From Fermentibacter sp963718745 [NCBI: Candidatus Fermentibacterota bacterium] (GTDB lineage Bacteria; Fermentibacterota; Fermentibacteria; Fermentibacterales): a stretch of 64,000 nt of DNA. The translations under genes and the position numbers were made by a program. Positions 33,916 through 42,938 of this stretch are shown here, in pieces. The number at the start of each line of letters is the position of its first letter. Positions within the stretch are counted from its first letter, which is position 1. Under the pieces are notes generated by a model. It saw only the letters and a list, made by a program, of their open reading frames with translations. It did not search any database and had not been told where the DNA came from. The stretch spans positions 2,294,001 through 2,358,000 of the forward strand of contig OY970370.1 of the NCBI GenBank assembly GCA_963718745.1, read 5' to 3'.

Positions 33916-36732
33916 ATGGTGCCGGCCGCCTTCGCAGTCGCGGCGGCCGCGCCTCCCATTTCTCCGGGAACGGGCGTGCCCTGGCTCCACGAGGGGCCGT
34001 CCGACGGCATCGCCATCTGGGACGGCACCCCCGCCACCCCGCTGTCAGATCGCGAGGAGTTGAGCCTCTGCGTTCTCCGGGTCGATTTCGTCGAGGATTT
34101 CACGCCGACGACCACGGGTGACGGAAGGTTCGACGACGGGGTCCAGCCGCCTCATGACGCGGAGTACACCGCGGAACTCTGCACCGAGCTCTCCTCGTGG
34201 CTGTACGACGTCTCGGCGGGCGCCTTCGAGCTCGAGTTCGAGGTCTTCCCGGAGGATGGCGCGTTCCACATGCCGCACCAGATGTCCTGGTACGGGGCGG
34301 ATTCCGCATGGGCGCGGGGCTCCTGCCTGCTCCTCCGCGACGCAGTCGAGGGGGCCGACGGAGAGGTCGACTTCTCCCGGTTCCAGTCCGTGATGGTGAT
34401 GCATGCCGGAGCCGGCCAGGAGGCCGACATCCTGGGCGACAGCCCCGATGACATGCATTCCGTCTTCCTGACGCTGGCCGACCTCGCCTACTACCTGCCG
34501 GAGGGCGGAAGCGGCTATCCCGGCATCTCCACGAACGACGGCGTCTACATCCGCGAAGGCATCATGGTCCCCGAGCAGGAGTCGCAGGACGGCTACGGGC
34601 TCGGCGTGATCGGGACCATCGTCCACGAATTCATGCACCAGCTCGGCCTGCCCGACCTCTATGACACGATAGGCGGCGGGGTGGGCGTCGGCGGCTGGGA
34701 CATAATGGGCTACGGCCAGTGGATGTCCGCCGGCTTCTGGCCGACGGGGCCCGGGGCCTGGTGCAGGGTGAGGCTCGGCTGGACAGACACCGTGGATGCC
34801 TCCTCCGGCGGTACATGGGATGTCGAAGCCGGCGGGGACGTTCTCGAGGTGGCTCTTTCCGGAAGCGAATACCTCCTCGTGGAGAACCGCCTGCGGGATC
34901 CCGACGGAGACGGCCTCAGGGGGGAGCACGAGAGGGACTACGCACTGCCCGGCTCGGGCATCCTTGTATGGCACGTCGATGCCGGCGTGCTCACCGGGAG
35001 CATCGAATCCAACACGGTCAACACTGATCCGGCCCACAAGGGCGTGGATCTCGAGGAGGCCGACGGCATACAGGACTTCGACTATTCACTTCCAGACGTC
35101 TACGGGATCATGGGCAGCGAGTACGATCCTTTCTTCAGCGGAGGCTATTCCGATACCTTCGGCCCTTCGACGGTACCCTCGAGCGAGACCAGCTGGGGAG
35201 GTACGACCGGGGTGTCGGTCTCGACCGGTTCCCAGCCGGGTCCCGGGATGTCGGTCTCGGTGGAGCCCGTTTCCATGGCTCCGGGCTGGCCGGTGCAGAC
35301 GGGACCGGTCGCCGCGGGTCCGATAGTCTGGGATTCCGAGGATGGCCCCCTGCTGCTCCTCCTGTCCACGACCGGGCTGCTCTGGAAGGTCGACCCCTCG
35401 GTACCCGGCGAACCGGTGACGGCCATCGCGCTGGGCGTCACCTGCCCCCCTGCGGCGGCCCCCCTCGAAGGCGGAGCAGACAACCTCGTCTGGACTGGAG
35501 ACGACGGTGAGGTCCACCTTCTGGATCCGTCAGGCGACGAGATGCCGGGGTGGCCCGTCCAGGTCGACGGGACGCCTCTATGCTGCGCCCTGCTCCCCGA
35601 CGCGGACGCGGTAGCGGTGGCGACGGATCGCAACGAGGTCCACCTGTTCGATCTGGGTGGAGACGAGAAACCGGGATGGCCCGTCGGGCAGTCCGAGATC
35701 GCAGAAGCCCCGACAGGCTTTGCAGCATTCGACGAAGCCTCCCCGGAGGCGATCCTGGCCCTGTCGACCGCGGGTGGGCGGATACACATCTGGAATCTCG
35801 GAGGTGAACCCCTGGACGGCTGGTCCGTGGAGGCTCCCGGTGGAGCCCCGGTATCTCCGCCCCTTCTCGCAGACATCGACAGGGACGGAGAAGTGGAGCT
35901 TACCGTACTCTGCGGACGGATGCTCTCCTGCTTCTCTCCCGACGGCGCCGCCGAGGCCGGATTCCCTGTGGAGGTACGCTCCGAGCCCATGGGGGATCCC
36001 TGGCTCTGCGATCCGGATTCGGACGGCTTCATAGACATAGCGATCGAGACCGCATCCGGGGCCGAGATATACGAGGCGTCCGGGTTCCTCCTCCCGGACT
36101 GGCCCGAGATACTGGACGGCGACCCTTCCGGGGCGCGCTCCGACAACTCCTCCGGTTGCGGAGGATCAGGCTTCGCGGCCCATTTCACGAGGGACGGCCG
36201 GATTTTCCTGCGGGGCTCTCTCGGAAACGTCCTTCCCGGATTCCCGCTCTCCACGGGCGACGGGCCGGTGGGCATCCCCGTCTTCCTGGACCTTGACCAG
36301 GACGGGGAATACGAGCTTGCCGCGTGCGACAAGTCAGGATGGATCGGCCTGTGGGACGACGTGACGACCGCAGGCGGATGGTTCCCCGGCCTCGATTTCA
36401 GCGGGGTTCACAGCTGGCCCTCCCCGCTGCTGCCCGCGGCATCCTCCGGGAGCGGCGGGATCGGTTCGGGAACGTTCTTCGTCTATCCGAACCCGGTCCG
36501 GGGGGATTCGGGGAGGATAAGGTTCGAGACCGGCACCGACAGCAACTATTCGATTAGCGTATTCAACATAGCAGGCGAACTGGTGTCGTCCTTCGACGGG
36601 GAATGCAGCGCGGGGCTCGCCTGCGAGGTAGAGTGGGATACTTCGGACCTGTCGCCTGGTCTGTATTTCGTCTGTCTCAGCGCGGACGGCGCGGAGGAGA
36701 TCTTCCACGCTGCCGTGACGGGATCGGATTGA
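33916..36732 (+). CDS. M6-family secreted metalloprotease with VCBS-like repeats and C-terminal sorting domain
   Basis: A 938-residue secreted protease. The zinc motif is HEFMHQLGLPD (237-247), the metzincin-like HExxHxxGxxD of M6 peptidases, followed by WDIMGYGQWM, the Met-turn. The middle (about 455-840) has repeated PGWPV and D-x-D-x-D-G segments (DIDRDGEVELTV, DPDSDGFIDIAI, DLDQDGEYELAA), typical of FG-GAP/VCBS calcium-binding propellers. The last 85 residues are a T9SS type A-like domain: FFVYPNPVRGDSGRIRFE, YSISVFNIAGELV, LSPGLYFVCLS. ATG 33916 gives a signal lacking positive charge; a CTG six codons earlier (33898) would add KRF. Likely cargo of the adjacent PorU/PorV-like proteins. 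Confidence 0.85.
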   Translation: MVPAAFAVAAAAPPISPGTGVPWLHEGPSDGIAIWDGTPATPLSDREELSLCVLRVDFVEDFTPTTTGDGRFDDGVQPPHDAEYTAELCTELSSWLYDVSAGAFELEFEVFPEDGAFHMPHQMSWYGADSAWARGSCLLLRDAVEGADGEVDFSRFQSVMVMHAGAGQEADILGDSPDDMHSVFLTLADLAYYLPEGGSGYPGISTNDGVYIREGIMVPEQESQDGYGLGVIGTIVHEFMHQLGLPDLYDTIGGGVGVGGWDIMGYGQWMSAGFWPTGPGAWCRVRLGWTDTVDASSGGTWDVEAGGDVLEVALSGSEYLLVENRLRDPDGDGLRGEHERDYALPGSGILVWHVDAGVLTGSIESNTVNTDPAHKGVDLEEADGIQDFDYSLPDVYGIMGSEYDPFFSGGYSDTFGPSTVPSSETSWGGTTGVSVSTGSQPGPGMSVSVEPVSMAPGWPVQTGPVAAGPIVWDSEDGPLLLLLSTTGLLWKVDPSVPGEPVTAIALGVTCPPAAAPLEGGADNLVWTGDDGEVHLLDPSGDEMPGWPVQVDGTPLCCALLPDADAVAVATDRNEVHLFDLGGDEKPGWPVGQSEIAEAPTGFAAFDEASPEAILALSTAGGRIHIWNLGGEPLDGWSVEAPGGAPVSPPLLADIDRDGEVELTVLCGRMLSCFSPDGAAEAGFPVEVRSEPMGDPWLCDPDSDGFIDIAIETASGAEIYEASGFLLPDWPEILDGDPSGARSDNSSGCGGSGFAAHFTRDGRIFLRGSLGNVLPGFPLSTGDGPVGIPVFLDLDQDGEYELAACDKSGWIGLWDDVTTAGGWFPGLDFSGVHSWPSPLLPAASSGSGGIGSGTFFVYPNPVRGDSGRIRFETGTDSNYSISVFNIAGELVSSFDGECSAGLACEVEWDTSDLSPGLYFVCLSADGAEEIFHAAVTGSD

Positions 36733-36820
36733 CCCCGGTGCGGCGGCCGCCCGCACCGGTTCCGGATCGCCCGCGGGCCTCCGGCCGTGCCGTGCGCGCA
36801 TCCGCACACCGGGAGTCGAT

Positions 36821-37462
36821 ATGAGAAAGACGGTCGCCTTCATCATGCTTTGCACGGCTCTGTCCTACGCTTCGGCAGACAGGGGAGCCGTCCTCAGGTC
36901 CGCGGTCATGCCGGGATGGGGACAGCACTACCTCGGATACGGGACCAGAGGGAACATCTATCTCGGCGTGGAGGCCATCACCTGGGCCGGAATCGGGTTG
37001 TCGATCCTCGAGGGTTCCTTCTCCACGGACGACTACGAGAGGCTTGCGCTCTCCGAAGCCGGGATGGACGCGTCGGACCTCGACGGCTCGATGCTCGACG
37101 ACGTGGCCGACTTCGGGTCCACGGCCGAGTTCAATGACTACATAAGGAGGCTCGCGCGGTACTATTTCCCCGACGACCCCGCGGCTCAGCAGCAGTACTT
37201 CGACCTCAACTCCTGGAACGGCGAGACCTGGGACTGGACCTCCGACGAGGAGCGTGCCCGTTTCGCAGACGCCCTCAGGGAGAGCCGGGAATGGTACCGC
37301 ATGGCTCTCTATGCCGGTGCCTTCGCCGTCGTCAACCGTGCGGTCAGCGCGATCGACGCGGCTCTCCTGGACGGAGAGGAGCAGGTTCTCTACAGCTCCT
37401 TCAGCAGGCCGGACCCCACAGACTTCGCGTCGGTCAGGCTGACGATAGGAGCGAGGTTCTGA
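36821..37462 (+). CDS. DUF5683-like outer-membrane protein
   Basis: A 213-residue protein with signal peptide (KTVAFIMLCTALSYASA). The segment LRSAVMPGWGQHYLGYGTRGNIYLG is the hallmark of the DUF5683 family (SAVLPGxGQxY), small envelope proteins common in FCB genomes. A middle soluble stretch with many acidic residues follows, then hydrophobic helix GAFAVVNRAVSAIDA, and a terminal VRLTIGARF with Phe, suggesting outer-membrane association. Function unknown. It lies between two secreted protease genes; its stop shares bases with the next start. Confidence 0.7.
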   Translation: MRKTVAFIMLCTALSYASADRGAVLRSAVMPGWGQHYLGYGTRGNIYLGVEAITWAGIGLSILEGSFSTDDYERLALSEAGMDASDLDGSMLDDVADFGSTAEFNDYIRRLARYYFPDDPAAQQQYFDLNSWNGETWDWTSDEERARFADALRESREWYRMALYAGAFAVVNRAVSAIDAALLDGEEQVLYSSFSRPDPTDFASVRLTIGARF

Positions 37463-39132
37463 TGGTCCAGACGCTCCTTACCCTGCTGATGCTCGCCGCC
37501 CCTGACAGGCTCTGGATGGACGGCACGTTCGAAGACCCCGCCGTGATGGAGATCGACCGGAGGCATGACGCCTCCTCCGCTCCCACGGGACCCCTCGCGC
37601 TCTCGGCGGACGGCCCCGAAGTCGGGGAGACAGTCGTGTTCTGGGCTCAGGACTACTCGGGCGGTGGGGCCGGATTCACCTTCTATCTGGTTCCCGCCAC
37701 ATGCAGGTTTGCGGGGGAGGAGACGTACATCTTCGTCGAGGACGCATCCTGGGGGGAGTATTTTCTCCCGCAGGACGTGGAGGCGCTCGCCTCCGCCCTC
37801 GAGGACAGCACTCCCGCCTCGCCGGACGAAGGCATCATGGAGCTTGCGACCACGGTGCTCGGTCCCGTCCCTGACGAGATAGACGGCGACCCGAGGACCT
37901 ACTTCCTCGTGCTCGACATAAGGGACGGATACGAGCCGGGCGGTGCCTTCTTCGCCGGGTTCTTCAGCCCCTACAACCAGTTCACGGAGGACGAAGCCTA
38001 CCTCTACTACGGCGGCCACTCCAACGAAGTGGAGATGCTTTACATCGACTGCTACCCCGGCAACGCCGAGGACGCCCTCTATACCGCCTCACACGAGATC
38101 GTGCACCTCATCCAGTGGGGGCTCGAACCCTTCAGCGGCGAGGACCTGTGGGTTATCGAGAACCAGGCCCAGACAGGCACCTTCGTCTGCGGCTACCCCG
38201 CCTCGCAGGTCTCCACCTTCCTCGAGATCGGCGGCGTCACTCCCGTGGGGTGGACCGAATTCGCCGACGACATCGATTACGTAGCAGGGTACGGAGCCGG
38301 CTACCTGTTCTTCTCCTACCTCCACGAGAACTACGGCGGGGACGACTTCATCCACGGATCCCTGAGGGCTTCGGCCAGTGGGCTTCCCGGAGTCGAGGAG
38401 GCGGTGGAGGAAGCCACGGGGACGCAGGTCGACATGGCTTCCATCCTCGAGGACTGGGTGCTGGCCTGCTGGATCGACGATCCCTCGGTCGGAGACGGCC
38501 TGTGGGGCTGGGACTCGTTCCGGGTCTCCAGCTACGACGGGTATTCCCCCGGTTCGCGCAGGGGGCTCGACTGGCAGGGCGAGGTTGCGTCTCTGCCCTT
38601 CGAGGATCCCGAGCACGAGCTGCCTGCCCTCACCCTGGACGCATACGACCTCGACTGCTCCGGTTTCCAGGGCAGCTTCAGGGCTTCCGCGAGGGGGATG
38701 GGCGAGTTCTCGGCCTGGTTCAGGCCCGGTCCCGGATCGGCCCCCGTGAGGCTTGCGACCGGTCAGGCCAGGGACATCGCGGTACCCCTGCCGGCCGATG
38801 GCGAGGTCCTCCTTCTATGCAGCTCCTTCTTCGGCCTGGAACTCCAGGCCTCCGCGGGCGAGCTGGGCATGTCCCCGGGAGACCTCGGCGTGTTCCCGCA
38901 GCCCTGTACGGGGACTCTCTACCTGAGCCTGGAATCCGACGGATCCGCAGCCTCCCTCCACGTGTTCGACATGTCGGGGCGATTCGTCGAGACAGTCGAA
39001 TTCGGTCCGGTCCAGCCCGGGGAGACCGTGCTCGCATATCCCGGGGCCTCCCTCCTCTCGACGGGCGTGTACGCGTACAGGTTCGTGCAGGGGGGTGCGG
39101 AGATCTGCGGGAGGTTCGCGGTTGTCCGCTGA
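37462..39132 (+). CDS. Secreted HExxH metalloprotease (M30-like) with C-terminal sorting domain
   Basis: A 556-residue exported protein. The zinc-binding helix is ASHEIVHLIQWG, with His211, Glu212 and His215. A downstream ENQAQTGTF could give the third ligand, as in M30 (hyicolysin-like) peptidases. A long acidic catalytic domain is followed, after about residue 470, by a T9SS type A-like module: LGVFPQPCTGTLYLSLESDG, LHVFDMSGRFV and LLSTGVYAYRFVQ. The ATG at 37462 overlaps the previous stop (TGATG), so the frame upstream is not used. The family call rests on the zinc motif and domain order; exact clan is not secure. Confidence 0.78.
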   Translation: MVQTLLTLLMLAAPDRLWMDGTFEDPAVMEIDRRHDASSAPTGPLALSADGPEVGETVVFWAQDYSGGGAGFTFYLVPATCRFAGEETYIFVEDASWGEYFLPQDVEALASALEDSTPASPDEGIMELATTVLGPVPDEIDGDPRTYFLVLDIRDGYEPGGAFFAGFFSPYNQFTEDEAYLYYGGHSNEVEMLYIDCYPGNAEDALYTASHEIVHLIQWGLEPFSGEDLWVIENQAQTGTFVCGYPASQVSTFLEIGGVTPVGWTEFADDIDYVAGYGAGYLFFSYLHENYGGDDFIHGSLRASASGLPGVEEAVEEATGTQVDMASILEDWVLACWIDDPSVGDGLWGWDSFRVSSYDGYSPGSRRGLDWQGEVASLPFEDPEHELPALTLDAYDLDCSGFQGSFRASARGMGEFSAWFRPGPGSAPVRLATGQARDIAVPLPADGEVLLLCSSFFGLELQASAGELGMSPGDLGVFPQPCTGTLYLSLESDGSAASLHVFDMSGRFVETVEFGPVQPGETVLAYPGASLLSTGVYAYRFVQGGAEICGRFAVVR

Positions 39133-39835
39133 GATCCTCCCCCTCCTCCTCCTCCTGGCAGCGGCCGCCGCACCCGTCACGCTCGAGATCCCGGTCGACG
39201 CCGTGGACCTGTCGTTCGGTCCGGACGGGACGATCTACTGCCTGAGGCTCGGCGAGCCCGAGCTCGTGGTGATGCCTTCCGGGGGCGGGGAGTCCGTATC
39301 CTGGAACCTCGACCCCGTCCTGCTCCCGGTTTCGATCGCCGTGCGCACGGACGGCTCCTTCCTCGTCTGCGACGCCTCCACCGGGATCGTCTACAGGTTC
39401 ACCGACAGGGCCGAACCTGCAGGCTCGATGGAGGCTCCTCCCGGAACCGCCTGCATCGCGTCTGACGGTGCGGAGGTCTGGTGCTTCTCTCCCGACGACG
39501 AGGCCGTCTACTCGATCCAGTCGTCCATCCAGAGGATAGCCCCGGCGGAAGGGTTCAGGCCGGCTGACATGTCCATGGCCGGACGGAGGGCGGTGCTCAG
39601 TTCGCCCGCCGGGTCCTTCCTCGTCGAGCCCGGAACCTCGACACGCATCTCCGGCCAGCCTGCATGCCTCGCAGGGGCGTCGGTCCTCGTCCTGGACGGG
39701 GATTCGCTCAGGGATCCGGAAACGGGTTCCGCGAGGTGGTCCGGACCTGGCGATTTCGACAGGCTCGAGGGAGATGCCGGGGGCAGGGTGCTCCTCTGGA
39801 GAAGCGGTTCCGGCGAGGCGGTCATGCTCTTGTGA
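39122..39835 (+). CDS. Exported propeller-like protein of unknown function
   Basis: A 237-residue protein. TTG at 39122, preceded by GGGAGG, gives a clean signal peptide (SAEILPLLLLLAAAAAP). The mature part has spaced blade-like repeats: DLSFGPDGTIYCLRLGEPEL, IAVRTDGSFLVCDASTGIVYRF, CIASDGAEVWCFSPDDEAVY. Such spacing resembles NHL or six-bladed propellers, though too few blades are clear for a firm family call. It overlaps the preceding protease gene by 11 bases and the following barrel gene by four (GTGA), so it is co-translated with the 1034-residue barrel and may work with it at the outer membrane. Confidence 0.62.
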   Translation: MSAEILPLLLLLAAAAAPVTLEIPVDAVDLSFGPDGTIYCLRLGEPELVVMPSGGGESVSWNLDPVLLPVSIAVRTDGSFLVCDASTGIVYRFTDRAEPAGSMEAPPGTACIASDGAEVWCFSPDDEAVYSIQSSIQRIAPAEGFRPADMSMAGRRAVLSSPAGSFLVEPGTSTRISGQPACLAGASVLVLDGDSLRDPETGSARWSGPGDFDRLEGDAGGRVLLWRSGSGEAVMLL

Positions 39836-42800
39836 ACCTGTTCCTCGTGCTCTGTGCCGCAGGGCTGTCCGAGATTCGCACAAGCGACGGCACCGGGTTC
39901 TTCGAACTCCCGGACAGCATATGGGCGGAGCCGGGATCATGCTGGGCGGAGTTCGGAGGGGACTCGATCGCGGCGGCACCCGGCGCACGGGGCAGCAGGA
40001 CCGGCATCCTGGTGACCCCGCCGCCCTCCCCTGGAGACACGGTCATCCTGCACTACGACACGCTCCCGCTGACGGCCCCCTCCCGGGCTTCGCTGGACAT
40101 CACGCTGCTCGGGCGCGAACCCGTGGCTCCATCCGGACCGTCGGGGCGGGAGGAGTACTACTATCAGCCGGGACTGGTCATCTCCGGAGTCAAGAGGCTG
40201 GGGTTCTCGGTGGGGCACGGCGGCGGTCTCGACCAGAGTACCAGCCTGTCGGTCTCCGGCACGCTCGCGCGAGATATCGAGATAGAGGGCGAGCTGTCGG
40301 ACGAGAACCTGCCGCCGGGAGGCTCGGAGGCGGTGTCCGAACTCGACAGGGTCCGCCTCGGCATTCTCGGGCGAAGATGGTCCGCGCATCTGGGGGACAT
40401 GGACTGGTCACGCGGGGACACGGACACGGGGCCTCTCTCGTGGAGACGTGAGGTGAGCGGCTTCCGGGGTGCCGCGGGCGATTCCGCCGGTCTCTCGGCC
40501 GGAGGCGGGGCCGGCGTCTCGGGACAGAGCCACAGGAGGGCCGTGTTCACGACGCTCGAAGGCGTTAGCGGACCATACCCGTTCTCCTCCGGGCGGGAGG
40601 TGGTCCCCGGGAGCGAGAGGGTCTGGCTCGACGGAGACAGGCTCTCGCGCGGCGAGGCCTCTGACTACACGATCGACTGCATAGCGGGGAGCATCACATT
40701 CTCGGAATCCAGGCTGATCCGGAGGGATCAGCGCGTCGAGATTACCTTCTTCTCCAGAGGGGACGGATACAGACGTGAGCTCCGGACTGCTGCCGCCGCC
40801 TGGTCCGGAGGCGGGATCGAGATATCCACCGCCGGGTTCTCGGAGTCCGACGACAGAGGCGCACCTCTGGGCTTCGCCCTCTCGGAGGAGGCGATCGAAC
40901 TGCTCCGGCAGGCCGGCGAGGAGCCTTCCAGCGCGTGGATCGACGGGGCAACCCTCGTCGGACCCGGCGAGGGCTCCTACTCCAGGGACAGCCTGGGGCG
41001 CTACACGTACGAGGGTCCGGGCATGGGGGACTGGAAGGTGGTCTTCTCCAGGCCGCCCGACGCATATGGCGACTATCTCTACGACTCAGCAGCCGGGGGG
41101 TTCGCGTGGGCGGGGGAGAGCCTCGGAACCCACCTGCCGAGGCAGTACCTGGAGATACCGTCCTCGCTCCAGGTGGGCGGGATCGCCCTCTCGGGCGCGT
41201 CGGGCGATGCGGTGATGGAGCTCGAGGCATCCGTGTCGAAGCGCACGGGCAATACCTTCAATCCGGATGCGACCACCCGCGAGGGCGTGGCGGCCAGATC
41301 CAGGTTCATCCTGTTCCCGGGGGAGGACTTCGGCTTGTCTCTCTCTCTGCTTGGCGCAAGCGACGGCTTCCGTCCAGCAGGGGTCTGGCTGGGTGACAGC
41401 ACGCTCTCTGCATGGACCCTGCCGCCCGGCTACGAGGGGCTGGACGAGATTGTCGAGCTTGGAGCCCGGGCCGGGTTCGTGAACGCGGACGGCGGCGTCC
41501 TCCTGGCGGAAGGGGGGGGCGGCATCGGCAGAGGCTCTCTGCGGACCATGCCTTCTTTCGGGAACACGGGCGCGGAAGCCTGGCTGGAGGGTGCCGTCAG
41601 GAACGGCACGAACATCCTTGCGGAAGGGAACTACATCGAGACCGGGCTGGGTCTCCACGCAGTCTCGGGAGCCTTCCGCCCCGGTGGAGGGTTCAGTCTC
41701 AGAGACGAGGACTGGCCCGACAGCCTGTCGGGAAGGCTTGCGACCGGCTTTGCCGAAGCGGGGCTCGATGCGATGGGATGGGAGACGGGGCTGCGCCTGG
41801 AGGCTGAGCGGGACTACAGGAGCGGCTCGATCGAGCTCCCTTTCAGAACTCTGAGGGGCAGGCTCTCGTCCGGCACCGCCGGCCCCGGATGGAGATTCGA
41901 CGGATCCCTCGAGCACTCGACGAGTTCATGGACCGGCGGAGGATCCACGCAGGCCGACGCGGTGAAGGCGGACTTCTCCTACTCCGCCCGGGGCGGCTGG
42001 ATCCATTCGGCATACGGAGGGACAGGCACGCTCTCGGGAGACATGGAGATACACTACAGGTTCGTGGGCGAGGGAGAGGGGGAGTACAGCTACGACGAGG
42101 AAAGCGGGCAGTACTACCCCGATCCGGACGGCGACTGGGATGTCTACTACACGCCTGGCACGGGTGGGGACGCGACCGAGGAAGCCTCGCTCGAGACAGA
42201 ATTCCTGCTGGGAGGCGCCCTCGGCGTCTCGCTCGAGGGCACGGTCGACCTTATCTCCCGCGATGCGGGGGGCAGGCTCGAGACATTCCTGCTCCTGGGG
42301 GCTTTCGGGAGGGGATCGGGAGGCTATTCGACCGATCTCTCCCCTTCCTGGCGCGGTTCCGGTACGGTCCGGCTGCTCCGGCTGCGAGGCCTGCTCTCAG
42401 AGGAGAGGACCGTGTACAGCGGGGCCGGCCGGAGGGAGGAGAGGGAGCAGAGGCTCGAGTTCTCCGGCAGGGCGGTCCCGGAGGGGCTCGAGAACCTCGC
42501 ATGGATGGCAGGCATCTGGAGGATCGACGAAAGTCTCTACTCCCCGAGGAGGAGGCTGGGTCTCAGGGCGGAGATCGATCCCACCTTCGCCCTCGGAGGC
42601 GGTTTCGAAGCCGGCCTGCTGGGCGGATTCGAGAGGCGGACGGAGGAGTATGCCTCGCTCGAGGCCACCATGTACGAGGCCGGACCCCACCTCGCATGGA
42701 GCAGGTCCGGCTGGAGTTCGTCCGGATCCTTCTCGGCCGGCTACATTCCCGGGGAGATGGATCTCCCCCTGTGGTTCTTCGACGGTTCCGGCACCGGCAT

Positions 42801-42936
42801 GACCTACTCGATCCAGGCGCGGATCGGGCGATACGTCTCGGATGAGCTGACGATCAGCCTCACCTTCTACGGCAGGAGGCCCGCCGGCTCCGAATGGGTG
42901 CGACGAGCCGGACTCGAGGGGTCGGTGAGCTTCTGA
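39832..42936 (+). CDS. Large outer-membrane beta-barrel with a SprA-like motif
   Basis: A 1034-residue protein: short signal peptide (NLFLVLCAAGLSE), then YYYQPGLVISGVKRLGFSVG, many alternating beta strands, and a C-terminal GSVSF with Phe. At about 260-305 it has GREVVPGSERVWLDGDRL followed by DYTIDCIAGSITFSESRLI. From memory this is close to the repeated PGSxxVxxxGxxLxxGxDYxIDYxxGxIxF segment of SprA/Sov, the T9SS translocon. SprA is over 2000 residues, so this is at best a small relative. No plug or lipoprotein domain is recognised. The GTG start at 39832 overlaps the preceding stop. Position, downstream of PorU- and PorV-like genes, makes a translocon role worth testing. Confidence 0.7.
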   Translation: MNLFLVLCAAGLSEIRTSDGTGFFELPDSIWAEPGSCWAEFGGDSIAAAPGARGSRTGILVTPPPSPGDTVILHYDTLPLTAPSRASLDITLLGREPVAPSGPSGREEYYYQPGLVISGVKRLGFSVGHGGGLDQSTSLSVSGTLARDIEIEGELSDENLPPGGSEAVSELDRVRLGILGRRWSAHLGDMDWSRGDTDTGPLSWRREVSGFRGAAGDSAGLSAGGGAGVSGQSHRRAVFTTLEGVSGPYPFSSGREVVPGSERVWLDGDRLSRGEASDYTIDCIAGSITFSESRLIRRDQRVEITFFSRGDGYRRELRTAAAAWSGGGIEISTAGFSESDDRGAPLGFALSEEAIELLRQAGEEPSSAWIDGATLVGPGEGSYSRDSLGRYTYEGPGMGDWKVVFSRPPDAYGDYLYDSAAGGFAWAGESLGTHLPRQYLEIPSSLQVGGIALSGASGDAVMELEASVSKRTGNTFNPDATTREGVAARSRFILFPGEDFGLSLSLLGASDGFRPAGVWLGDSTLSAWTLPPGYEGLDEIVELGARAGFVNADGGVLLAEGGGGIGRGSLRTMPSFGNTGAEAWLEGAVRNGTNILAEGNYIETGLGLHAVSGAFRPGGGFSLRDEDWPDSLSGRLATGFAEAGLDAMGWETGLRLEAERDYRSGSIELPFRTLRGRLSSGTAGPGWRFDGSLEHSTSSWTGGGSTQADAVKADFSYSARGGWIHSAYGGTGTLSGDMEIHYRFVGEGEGEYSYDEESGQYYPDPDGDWDVYYTPGTGGDATEEASLETEFLLGGALGVSLEGTVDLISRDAGGRLETFLLLGAFGRGSGGYSTDLSPSWRGSGTVRLLRLRGLLSEERTVYSGAGRREEREQRLEFSGRAVPEGLENLAWMAGIWRIDESLYSPRRRLGLRAEIDPTFALGGGFEAGLLGGFERRTEEYASLEATMYEAGPHLAWSRSGWSSSGSFSAGYIPGEMDLPLWFFDGSGTGMTYSIQARIGRYVSDELTISLTFYGRRPAGSEWVRRAGLEGSVSF

Positions 42937-42938
42937 CC

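Noticed and set aside
29189-39132. Complete type IX secretion system
   Set aside because: No PorK, PorL, PorM, PorN or PorP homologue is visible, so only an outer-membrane part can be argued.
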